Positions 7,984 to 14,753 of a stretch of 18,448 nucleotides of DNA are shown piece by piece. Positions within the stretch are counted from its first letter, which is position 1, and each line of letters opens with the position of its first letter. Under the pieces are notes generated by a model. That model was not told the DNA's origin and ran no database searches. It was given only the letters and a program-made list of their open reading frames with translations. The DNA is from Bacillota bacterium (lineage in GTDB: Bacteria > Bacillota > Clostridia > Lachnospirales > Lachnospiraceae), in assembly GCA_023415655.1 (NCBI GenBank), contig JAEZKD010000173.1, positions 1-18,448 of the forward strand, written 5' to 3'. The position numbers and the translations under genes are program-made.

Positions 7984-8102
7984 TGGGGCTGTCGCATATT
8001 TCGATTTTACGTCTTATAAGATACCATATTTTGTGACTTAACCACTCCATTCCCAAATATGGTATCTTATGAGACGCGAAGTCTGAATATGTGACAGCCT
8101 CA
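7984..8102. repeat. Long imperfect inverted repeat (about 48-bp stem), MITE-like
   Basis: The arm from 7984 to 8031 pairs with 8055 to 8102 around a loop of about 23 bases. I checked it base by base: there are two mismatches (8002/8084 and 8009/8077) and several G-T pairs. The outer ends read TGGGGCTGTCGCATA and TATGTGACAGCCTCA. Ends beginning GGGGCTGTC are seen in some insertion-sequence families (IS1182/IS4-like, from memory), so this may be a non-autonomous transposon relic (MITE). No clear target duplication is visible next to it and no T-run follows, so it is not a simple terminator. It lies between the permease and the glycerate kinase, and its 3' end reaches 12 bases from the kinase's ribosome binding site. 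Confidence 0.85.
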
Positions 8103-8126
8103 TCTAGTAGAATAAGGAGGAAACAT

Positions 8127-9266
8127 ATGAGTAAGTTCTTGTTAATCCCTGATTCCTTTAAAGGAACTATGAGTTCGGAAGAGATTTGTTCCATTATGGA
8201 AAAAGCCATACGACAAAATCATCCAACTTCTGAAATTATCTCTATTCCTGTAGCTGATGGCGGAGAAGGCAGTGTAAATGCATTCTTAAAAGCTATGGGT
8301 GGAGAACGAATATCAACCATCGTAAAAGGGCCTTATTTTGAAGATATGGAAGCCTTTTATGGTATTGTGGAGAATGGAAAAACAGCAGTGATTGAGATGG
8401 CGGCTTGTGCCGGATTACCACTGGTTGAAAATAGACCGAATCCCTCATTAACAACAACCTTTGGTGTAGGACAGTTAATGGAAGATGCAATCTTAAGAGG
8501 TTGCAAAAAAATCATTATGGGTCTTGGTGGAAGTTGTACGAATGATGCTGGTACGGGTGCAGCGGCAGCGTTAGGTGTAAAATTTATGGATCAGAAGGGA
8601 AACTCTTTTGTACCAGTGGGAGGAACCCTATGTGAGATTGCACACATTGATACTTCTAACCTTCTTCCAGCATTAAAGGAAATAGAACTAGTTACCATGT
8701 GCGATATTGATAATCCTCTACACGGAGAAAATGGTGCTGCATATATTTTTGGACCTCAAAAAGGGGCTTCCCCCGAAATGGTGAAAAAGCTAGATGAGGG
8801 GTTAAAGCATTTGGATCAAATGCTACAAAAAGATCTGAATCAATCCTTGGCTCAAATTAAGGGAGCTGGTGCAGCAGGCGGTATGGGCTGCGGTATGGTT
8901 GCATTTTTTGGTTCTAATTTACAAATGGGAATTGAAATCGTACTTGATACAGTGAAGTTTGATGAGCTACTAAAGGATACAGATTATGTATTCAGTGGAG
9001 AAGGGAAGATTGATTCACAAAGTATTCGCGGAAAGGTTGTGATTGGTGTTGCCAATCGTACCAAAAAGGCGAACGTTCCATTGATTGCTATTGTTGGTGA
9101 TATCGGTGATCATATTGAAGAAGCCTATGAAAAAGGAGTTAGTGGAATCTTTAGTATCAATCGCGTCGCAGTGGAATATAAGGATGCAAGAAAAAGAGCA
9201 AGAGAAGATTTATTTTTGACGGTTGATAATTTAATGAGATTTATGAAGCGAAAGCATGGGTTGTGA
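8127..9266 (+). CDS. glxK: Glycerate kinase, type I (GlxK/GarK family)
   Basis: The 379-residue protein has the family's usual length and its motifs in order: PDSFKGTMSS (8-17), PVADGGEGS (41-49), GLGGSCTNDAGTGAAAALG (132-150), FGPQKGA (208-214), GAGAAGGMGCGM (246-257) and SGEGKIDSQSIRGK (290-303). It phosphorylates D-glycerate with ATP in the cytoplasm, giving 2-phosphoglycerate for most type I enzymes, which feeds lower glycolysis. The start is the ATG at 8127, six bases after a perfect AAGGAGG; a longer in-frame start at 8091 would begin inside the long hairpin and is unlikely. It forms a functional set with the upstream CdaR-type regulator and GntP permease. The symbol is chosen by homology; garK would be an equal choice. 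Confidence 0.95.
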   Translation: MSKFLLIPDSFKGTMSSEEICSIMEKAIRQNHPTSEIISIPVADGGEGSVNAFLKAMGGERISTIVKGPYFEDMEAFYGIVENGKTAVIEMAACAGLPLVENRPNPSLTTTFGVGQLMEDAILRGCKKIIMGLGGSCTNDAGTGAAAALGVKFMDQKGNSFVPVGGTLCEIAHIDTSNLLPALKEIELVTMCDIDNPLHGENGAAYIFGPQKGASPEMVKKLDEGLKHLDQMLQKDLNQSLAQIKGAGAAGGMGCGMVAFFGSNLQMGIEIVLDTVKFDELLKDTDYVFSGEGKIDSQSIRGKVVIGVANRTKKANVPLIAIVGDIGDHIEEAYEKGVSGIFSINRVAVEYKDARKRAREDLFLTVDNLMRFMKRKHGL

Positions 9267-9378
9267 CAATCTAATTTGTTAGAAAATCTTAACTCTGACA
9301 AAAACAATCATAATGTTGGGAAAAGTGTTGACAATAAGTTTTGTGTAACTTGGACCAGGAGTTTAAAATGACTTTGAT

Positions 9379-9430
9379 AGGAAGAAATTCAATCCAGTTT
9401 GGAAGAGTTTCTTCCTTATTTTTATTCTAA
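9379..9430 (+). terminator. Probable terminator after glycerate kinase, with a mutually exclusive alternative hairpin
   Basis: GGAAGA (9401-9406) pairs with TCTTCC (9410-9415) around a three-base loop, followed by TTATTTTTATT, which fits an intrinsic terminator. The same 3' arm can pair instead with AGGAAGAAA (9379-9387), giving nine pairs with TTTCTTCCT (9408-9416). A tiny frame (9368-9430, 20 codons, with AGGAG ahead of it) runs through the structure. The alternative pairing may be chance. Confidence 0.5.
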
Positions 9431-9584
9431 TGATTAGTGCTAGTGATCGATCTGATATGTTATTTATTCTGGAGCTCGTATGCTTATTGTAGTTTACTCA
9501 GTATGCCTTCTGTAACCACTCATCGGTGAATGAATGGGTAAATAGGTGCAAGATGATAACCTTTCTCAGTTACAACGAAGAATA

Positions 9585-9613
9585 TTGCTACAGGGAAGGA
9601 TAAGATTTATAAT
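9585..9613 (+). promoter_or_regulatory. Sigma-A-like promoter for the mevalonate operon
   Basis: TTGCTA (9585-9590) and a perfect TATAAT (9608-9613) are exactly 17 bases apart. Transcription would start near 9620, leaving a leader of about 90 bases before the mevalonate kinase start at 9711. I see no terminator between this promoter and the first gene. Confidence 0.65.
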
Positions 9614-9710
9614 ATCGTATTAGCTGATAATATTTTCCACTGAATAGAATACAATCAGTAATTCTTACTGACAAAAACTAAGTGGAATCGCAATAGGAAA
9701 GGATTTTAAA

Positions 9711-10697
9711 ATGAATATGAATTCTGTGAGGTGTGTTACTGGTGAGGCTCACAGCAAGTTGATTTTAGTCGGAGAACACGCAGTTGTATATGGACAGGCA
9801 GCCATTGCAATACCGTTTCCTCTAAAAATTCGAGCACAAGTTAAAAAAAGTGTTGGTGAAATTATGATATCCTCACTTTTGTATACTGGAATCATACATG
9901 ATATGCCAAGCGAGATGAACGGGATATCCGAATGTATCAAAAATGCTCTCATGCATTTAAATAAACCTTTGAAAGATCTACATATTTCGGTTAATTCTGA
10001 GATTCCTTTGGGACGTGGACTTGGCTCAAGCGCTGCAGTAGCCACCGCTATCGCAAGAGGAATTTTTTTATATTTTAATGAAGAGTTAACTCAAGAGGAA
10101 TTATATTCCCTAGTCGAGATTTCAGAATCTCATGCACATGGAAAGCCAAGTGGTATCGATATGATGGCAGTAGCTAGTAATTCACCGATCTATTTTAAGA
10201 GACAGGAGGGCGCTTGTTCCTTGAACGCTCCAAAATCTTTATTTATGGTAGTGGCTGATAGCGGAAAAATAGGAGAGACAAGAAGAGCAGTTGAATTGGT
10301 GAAACAGAACTGCTTGATTGACGTTATCCAAATTGATGCCACGGTGAAACGAATTGGTAATATCACAGAAAGAGCAAAAGAAGCAATCGTAGCGGGAGAA
10401 TTAACAACTCTCGGTACTTTATTAAATCAGAATCAACAGGAGCTTAATCTTCTAGGAGTGAGCAATGAGTGCCTTAATCATATGGTTGATGTAGCATTAA
10501 AGGCTGGAGCAATCGGTGCGAAGTTAACTGGTGGTGGTATGGGTGGTTGTATGATCGCATTAGCGACTACAATGGCAGATGCAGCTGATATCTCAAAAGA
10601 GTTGTTAAAGGGAGGTGCTGCTAAGGCCTGGTACTTTTCTACCGATGAAGAGGTAATATACGAAGCTTATCTGAGGAAGGAAGGAGAGAGTCTATGA
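9711..10697 (+). CDS. mvk: Mevalonate kinase
   Basis: This 328-residue GHMP-superfamily kinase phosphorylates mevalonate at C5 with ATP, the first step of the lower mevalonate pathway in the cytoplasm. Motif 1 with Lys16 and GEHAVVYG (21-28), the glycine-rich ATP loop PLGRGLGSSAAVATA (99-113), the HGKPSGID motif with the catalytic Asp150, and the C-terminal GAKLTGGGMGGCM (269-281) are all present. HGKPSGID and GEHAVVYG distinguish mevalonate kinase from the phosphomevalonate enzyme further down. Length matches bacterial mevalonate kinases (about 300-330). A purine-rich AGGAAAGG precedes the ATG. Its TGA overlaps the ATG of the decarboxylase gene by four bases (ATGA), showing translational coupling. 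It heads the operon behind a good promoter. Confidence 0.95.
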   Translation: MNMNSVRCVTGEAHSKLILVGEHAVVYGQAAIAIPFPLKIRAQVKKSVGEIMISSLLYTGIIHDMPSEMNGISECIKNALMHLNKPLKDLHISVNSEIPLGRGLGSSAAVATAIARGIFLYFNEELTQEELYSLVEISESHAHGKPSGIDMMAVASNSPIYFKRQEGACSLNAPKSLFMVVADSGKIGETRRAVELVKQNCLIDVIQIDATVKRIGNITERAKEAIVAGELTTLGTLLNQNQQELNLLGVSNECLNHMVDVALKAGAIGAKLTGGGMGGCMIALATTMADAADISKELLKGGAAKAWYFSTDEEVIYEAYLRKEGESL

Positions 10698-11692
10698 AGG
10701 CAACTGCAAGAGCCAATACGAATATTGCATTGATTAAATATTGGGGTAAGCGGGATGAGAAACTATTTCTACCAATGAATAGTAGCCTATCGATAACTCT
10801 CGACCGTTTTTACAGCACAACCACCGTTGAATTCTCAGACAACTTTAGTGAGGATAAATTTATATTAAATGATATACAAGGAAGTGCAGAGGATTGTATG
10901 AAAATCTCAAACTTCCTTACTAAAATTAGAAATATCGCAGGGACCAATTTATATGCCAGTGTCATCACAGCAAATAATGTTCCAACGGCAGCAGGGTTTG
11001 CCTCCTCAGCCTCAGGATATGCTGCGTTAGCAGCGGCAGCAACAAGGGCATTAGGACTAGAACTCAGTAATGAAGAGTTGTCAATGATAGCTCGACAGGG
11101 TTCAGGGTCTGCTTGTCGATCAATCTATGGTGGCTATGTCGAATGGGAAATGGGAATGAGAGCAGATGGAAGAGATTCTTTGGCAAAGCAGGTGTTGGAC
11201 GAGACAAAATGGAAGCTTAGTATTCTATCTGCAGTCGTAGCTCGTGGACAAAAAAAGGTGTCTAGTAGGGAAGGTATGAAGAGAACCGTGGAGACCTCTC
11301 CATATTATAAGGGATGGCTAAAAACGGTGGCCTATGACTTAGAAGAAGCAAAGATTGCGATTGAACAAAGAGATTTTGAAAGACTTGGTGAGGTTATGGA
11401 GAGAAATGCTCTTAAGATGCATGCTACCATGCTATCAGCAAAACCACCGATTCTGTACTGGGAAAGTGGTACGGTGGAGATTATGAATTGCATTACACAG
11501 CTTAGACAAGAAGGAATATCCGCTTATTTTACAATCGATGCGGGAGCTAACGTTAAAGTTCTTTGTCTTCCTGAGTGTGAGGAAGAGGTTAGGAACGCTT
11601 TGTTGGAGCTAACTGGTGTTCAACAGGTGATTACATGCTATCCAGGTCAAGGGGTAAGCTATTTGACAGAAGGATCGACACGTAGAACTTAA
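10694..11692 (+). CDS. mvaD: Diphosphomevalonate decarboxylase
   Basis: The 332-residue protein converts mevalonate 5-diphosphate to isopentenyl diphosphate with ATP-driven decarboxylation. It starts with the family hallmark ANTNIALIKYWGKRD (7-21), followed by NVPTAAGFASSASGYAALA (95-113), the CRSIYGGYVEW segment carrying the catalytic Arg142, PPILYWES (251-258) and YFTIDAGANVK with the catalytic Asp282. All residues expected for an active decarboxylase are seen, and length matches the staphylococcal enzymes (about 327). It overlaps mevalonate kinase by four bases. The end of the gene lies in a region of short direct repeats that continue into the spacer, so the last ten residues (after SYL) may be variable between relatives. 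Confidence 0.96.
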   Translation: MKATARANTNIALIKYWGKRDEKLFLPMNSSLSITLDRFYSTTTVEFSDNFSEDKFILNDIQGSAEDCMKISNFLTKIRNIAGTNLYASVITANNVPTAAGFASSASGYAALAAAATRALGLELSNEELSMIARQGSGSACRSIYGGYVEWEMGMRADGRDSLAKQVLDETKWKLSILSAVVARGQKKVSSREGMKRTVETSPYYKGWLKTVAYDLEEAKIAIEQRDFERLGEVMERNALKMHATMLSAKPPILYWESGTVEIMNCITQLRQEGISAYFTIDAGANVKVLCLPECEEEVRNALLELTGVQQVITCYPGQGVSYLTEGSTRRT

Positions 11693-11793
11693 TTAGGTTT
11701 TAACAGTAGAACTTACACATAGAACATAATTAGGGATTATACAGTAGGACGAATTTGACAGAAAGACCTACACGCTAGAATTTACTTAATTGG
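11661..11793 (+). repeat. Degenerate direct repeats spanning the mvaD 3' end and spacer
   Basis: A block starting ATTTGACAGAA at 11661 inside mvaD recurs at 11753, 92 bases on, continuing with ACACG-TAGAA...TAATTAGG in the first and ACACGCTAGAA...TAATTGG in the second. A third, shorter copy (ACACATAGAACATAATTAGG) lies between them at 11715-11734. CAGTAGAAC/CAGTAGGAC also repeats (11704 and 11742). This looks like an eroded local duplication of the gene end. Confidence 0.6.
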
Positions 11794-11887
11794 AATTATC
11801 GATAAGACTTAACATAACAACATGCTAGGTCTTAATAAATATACATATTAAATGGAATTACAGTAATCGAAAAAAAGGAGTTAATGT

Positions 11888-12157
11888 ATGAAGAGATTAC
11901 CTATAGAAAATAACGAGCAAAATCATATCAAAGATAACCCCAACATAGAAATCTGGGAGGATCTTGTTTGCATCAAAGATTTACTACTTGCATTGTTCAT
12001 CTGTGTTAGCACAACCTTTACTGGATATTTTATAGCACCGAGTGAACCTCCAAAACCACTTTTCTTTGGATTGATTGGTACTATAATTGGATTTATCATT
12101 ACCAGTGTTATCATAAAGCCTAAAAGAGAAATGATTGAAGGCGAAGGGAGGGACTAG
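11888..12157 (+). CDS. Small two-membrane-segment protein, possible transporter partner
   Basis: This 89-residue protein has a polar N-terminus (1-30) and two hydrophobic stretches, LLLALFICVSTTFTGYFIAP (32-51) and PLFFGLIGTIIGFIITSVII (57-76), followed by a charged tail. I do not recognise the family. AAAGGAG about eight bases upstream supports the ATG. It ends two bases before the GTG start of the TctA-like permease, so the two are tightly linked and probably form a pair, as small TctB-type subunits do with TctA; it is shorter than usual TctB proteins (about 140-170 residues, four segments), so that identity is not claimed. It lies inside the mevalonate operon after a 195-base spacer. Confidence 0.75.
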   Translation: MKRLPIENNEQNHIKDNPNIEIWEDLVCIKDLLLALFICVSTTFTGYFIAPSEPPKPLFFGLIGTIIGFIITSVIIKPKREMIEGEGRD

Positions 12158-12158
12158 A

Positions 12159-13508
12159 GTGGATTTTAATATTATCATTCAAATGTTATTAGCTTCCTGT
12201 ATTGCAGCTGTTTTATACACGATCATTGGGGCTTGCCCAGGTGCTGATGAAACGGCAACCATTGCTCCAATCACCTTAGTGCTTGTATTATCAGGAATGG
12301 AACCAGTGGTAGTTTTGGCCTTCTTTATCTCGGCAATTGTAGCGTGTAAGCTAATTGATGCCGTGCCTGTTTCAGTAGCTGGTATTCCAGCAGGAGTGAT
12401 GTCAACACCAATGGTTGAGCATGCTATGATATTAAAAAAGAATGGACTTACAGATACTAGTATAAGAAAAATTGCATCAGGAGCAATCATTGGAACGCTT
12501 GTTTCGATACCGATAAGTCTTTTACTTGCGAATGCCTTGATACCTTTTGCTAATGTTTTAAAGGAATACGGCGATATTGTTTTCTTTCTTGGTGCTATCT
12601 TATTAGCACTGATGAGTAAGAATCGCTGGATATCTTTAGCAGCGATTCTCCCCTTTGCACTTTTAATTCAAGGCCTACGTTATCTTTATTGGGAGATTGG
12701 GTCCGTACCAGAAGGTACGAATGTATTTACATCATTTTTCTTAGCAATTACGATAGGACCAGTGATTTTAACTCTCTTTGAACTCTTAAATAAAGATAAG
12801 AGAAATGAGATGAAGCGTTATGATAAAAAATCAATTTATCTAAAAAAACAAGAAGAGGGAAGCAAATTTCCAAATCCATTAAAAATATTAACAAAGAAGG
12901 AAATAGGAACAAGTGTGGTGGCATCCTTGATCGGATGTGTTACGTTTATTCTAAGTCCAGTGGGACTTACAATTTTCTTTGGAGAACTGTTTTCTAGTAG
13001 AGAAAAAGATCCAATCAAAAAAGCTTCTCTAGCAGTTTCTTGTATGGAGGCGTTGGCCCAGTCCACTTATATGGCAGGGACCTTGATCCCTTTAATTGCT
13101 CTTGGAATTCCTTTATCTCCAGTCGCCATTGGACCTGCGAATCCACTCTTTGTGGCAGAACCAGTATTTACACTCGAGAAGAATATGCATCACTTACTAT
13201 CTAGTGGTGATTTTATCTGGGCCACTTTGATTGGTGCTGGAATTGCTGCCACCTTTACATATTTTATTGCTGTAAGATATTCACGACAAATCTGCTCTTT
13301 TGTATTTAAGAAAATACCACAAGAAGCACTGCTTGGACTATTTATTAGTCTTGTGCTATTACTGGCCTTCATGGATGGTGGAATTGTGAACATGATCGGT
13401 GTGCTTTTAATTGGAATCGTAGCAGGGGTTCTTTATCGTTTGGGAGTCAATTATGGTGTATTATTTATGATTCTTTACTCTGCACCTTGGATTGTCCAGG
13501 CATTTTAG
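12159..13508 (+). CDS. TctA-like multi-pass carrier embedded in the mevalonate operon
   Basis: The 449-residue protein has about ten to twelve hydrophobic segments and two internal motif copies. The first copy has IIGACPGADETATIAPIT (22-39) and AGIPAGVMSTPMVEHAMILK (74-93). The second has LIALGIPLSPVAIGPANPLF (312-331). Proline-glycine loops of the form PGxxxxxAxxxP and GIPxxPxxxxxxxxLF resemble the TctA permease of tripartite tricarboxylate transporters, which move carboxylates across the cytoplasmic membrane. The match is to the motif pattern, not a close family member, and no TctC periplasmic binding protein is nearby. The GTG at 12159 is preferred because GGGAGGG lies seven bases before it; an in-frame TTG at 12135 is poorer. 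It lies between mvaD and phosphomevalonate kinase, so a substrate linked to mevalonate is plausible but unproven. Confidence 0.7.
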   Translation: MDFNIIIQMLLASCIAAVLYTIIGACPGADETATIAPITLVLVLSGMEPVVVLAFFISAIVACKLIDAVPVSVAGIPAGVMSTPMVEHAMILKKNGLTDTSIRKIASGAIIGTLVSIPISLLLANALIPFANVLKEYGDIVFFLGAILLALMSKNRWISLAAILPFALLIQGLRYLYWEIGSVPEGTNVFTSFFLAITIGPVILTLFELLNKDKRNEMKRYDKKSIYLKKQEEGSKFPNPLKILTKKEIGTSVVASLIGCVTFILSPVGLTIFFGELFSSREKDPIKKASLAVSCMEALAQSTYMAGTLIPLIALGIPLSPVAIGPANPLFVAEPVFTLEKNMHHLLSSGDFIWATLIGAGIAATFTYFIAVRYSRQICSFVFKKIPQEALLGLFISLVLLLAFMDGGIVNMIGVLLIGIVAGVLYRLGVNYGVLFMILYSAPWIVQAF

Positions 13509-13536
13509 GAGTCATCGTAACAGAAAGGAAAAACTC

Positions 13537-14730
13537 ATGATCAACTCAGGATCTATCATAAAGGTTCCAGGTAAGTTAATGGTTGCAGGAGAGTATGCTG
13601 TATTAGAATCAGGGCATAGAGCTGTAGTGGTTGCAGTGAATCGTTATATCACAGCAACAATAAAACCATCATTGTTCAATGAACTTTCTCTCCCTCAATT
13701 AGGCTTAGAGGGCATTACCTGGAATTATGATGAGAAAGGAATGGAATATTATTTAAGGGATGATCGTTTATCCTTCGTTAAAAATGCAATGAGTACGGCA
13801 TTTGATTATTTGCAAGAGAAGGGAATTCAGCTACACCCGTTTCAATTGCAAATAAAAAGTGACTTAAATGATCCAGTGACTGGTAAAAAATATGGGCTCG
13901 GTTCCAGTGCAGCTATCGTAGTATCTGTTATAGCTTCTATCTTAACATTACATGGAGAATGGGAAGCTTACGAGCCTAATGAGGCTTTAGAACATCAGAA
14001 TGATGAGTTTCTGATCGAGGATGAAGTACGCAAGAAAGAGAAGGCTTCTTTTACGGATAAGTCTCTTTTGAAGCTATTTAAACTTTCAGCGATTGCTCAT
14101 GTTAAAACACAAAGAAATGGATCAGGAGCTGATATCGCTGCTTGTGTATATGGAGGATGGCTTCAGTATGCTACTTTTCGCTCCAAATGGCTTCTTTCTG
14201 AGCTGGCTAAGGATAGTAGTATTAGTAATCTACTTGAAAAGCCTTGGGAAGAGCTTGTGATTAAAAGGTTATCTCAACCAAAAGATCTTAAACTTATGGT
14301 TGGTTGGACGATGGAGTCGGTTGGAACAGCATCAATGGTAAAAAAGATAGAAGCTTTTCAACAGGAAAATAGTAAGATTTATCAAGAATTTTTAGATAAG
14401 AGCTTTACTTCGGTATCAGCTCTTATCGATTCTTTTAAAAAGGACGATATCAATAAAGCAATGGAAGCTCTTTTTTTAAACCGTACAGCTCTGTTGGGTC
14501 TTGGTGAGCGAGCAGGGGTAGAGATTGAAACGAAAAGAATTAAAACTCTTTGTAGGATAGCAGACCAATTTGGAAGAGGAAAATCCTCTGGTGCAGGAGG
14601 GGGCGACTGTGGAATTGCTTTTATCCATGGAGATGAGAAGGTGAAGGCTCTATGGTTAGAGTGGAAGGAAGCAGGAATCTTACCACTTGATTTATTAGTT
14701 GCACAAAAAGGTTGCACAGTATTACAATGA
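13537..14730 (+). CDS. mvaK2: Phosphomevalonate kinase
   Basis: This 397-residue GHMP kinase converts 5-phosphomevalonate to 5-diphosphomevalonate. It begins with the phosphomevalonate-kinase hallmark KVPGKLMVAGEYAVLE (9-24), followed by the ATP loop KYGLGSSAAIVVSV (118-131), the RNGSGADIAACVYGGW segment (193-208, with Asp199) and the C-terminal KSSGAGGGDCGIAF. The protein is longer than staphylococcal and streptococcal versions (about 335-360) because of an acidic, Glu-rich insert at about 141-174 between the ATP loop and the SADIAA-like motif. The start is the ATG at 13537 with AAAGGA about eight bases before it; the frame is open upstream but only within the transporter's end. Its last codons overlap a possible upstream start for idi (ATGA at 14727). 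Confidence 0.94.
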   Translation: MINSGSIIKVPGKLMVAGEYAVLESGHRAVVVAVNRYITATIKPSLFNELSLPQLGLEGITWNYDEKGMEYYLRDDRLSFVKNAMSTAFDYLQEKGIQLHPFQLQIKSDLNDPVTGKKYGLGSSAAIVVSVIASILTLHGEWEAYEPNEALEHQNDEFLIEDEVRKKEKASFTDKSLLKLFKLSAIAHVKTQRNGSGADIAACVYGGWLQYATFRSKWLLSELAKDSSISNLLEKPWEELVIKRLSQPKDLKLMVGWTMESVGTASMVKKIEAFQQENSKIYQEFLDKSFTSVSALIDSFKKDDINKAMEALFLNRTALLGLGERAGVEIETKRIKTLCRIADQFGRGKSSGAGGGDCGIAFIHGDEKVKALWLEWKEAGILPLDLLVAQKGCTVLQ

Positions 14731-14753
14731 TAACGTACGGAAAGGCGGAACAA

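Larger units (their letters stand above)
9267..9710. other. 444-base spacer between glycerate kinase and mevalonate operon
   Basis: No substantial gene is visible. The stretch contains the terminator-like structure at 9379-9430 and the promoter at 9585-9613. A TTGACA occurs at 9328-9333, but nothing resembling a -10 lies 16-18 bases after it. The remaining 9431-9584 shows no feature I can support. Confidence 0.5.

Noticed and set aside
8091..8126. Longer glycerate kinase starting at 8091
   Set aside because: The extra 12 codons are read from the end of the long inverted repeat; a perfect AAGGAGG serves the ATG at 8127, where the family N-terminus begins.
9328..9356. TTGACA as a strong promoter upstream of the mevalonate operon
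   Set aside because: No -10-like hexamer lies 16-18 bases downstream, and a terminator-like hairpin lies between it and the operon.
11802..11837. TAAGAC / GTCTTA hairpin upstream of the small membrane protein as a terminator
   Set aside because: Only six pairs with a long loop and no T-run; not better than expected in AT-rich DNA.
12179..12490. 103-codon minus-strand frame in the TctA-like carrier
   Set aside because: Antisense shadow of a membrane protein; no ribosome binding site and no family features.
13492..13536. Longer phosphomevalonate kinase overlapping the transporter stop
   Set aside because: The added residues (SRHFRSHRNRKEK-like) have no family support, and the ATG at 13537 has a good ribosome binding site.
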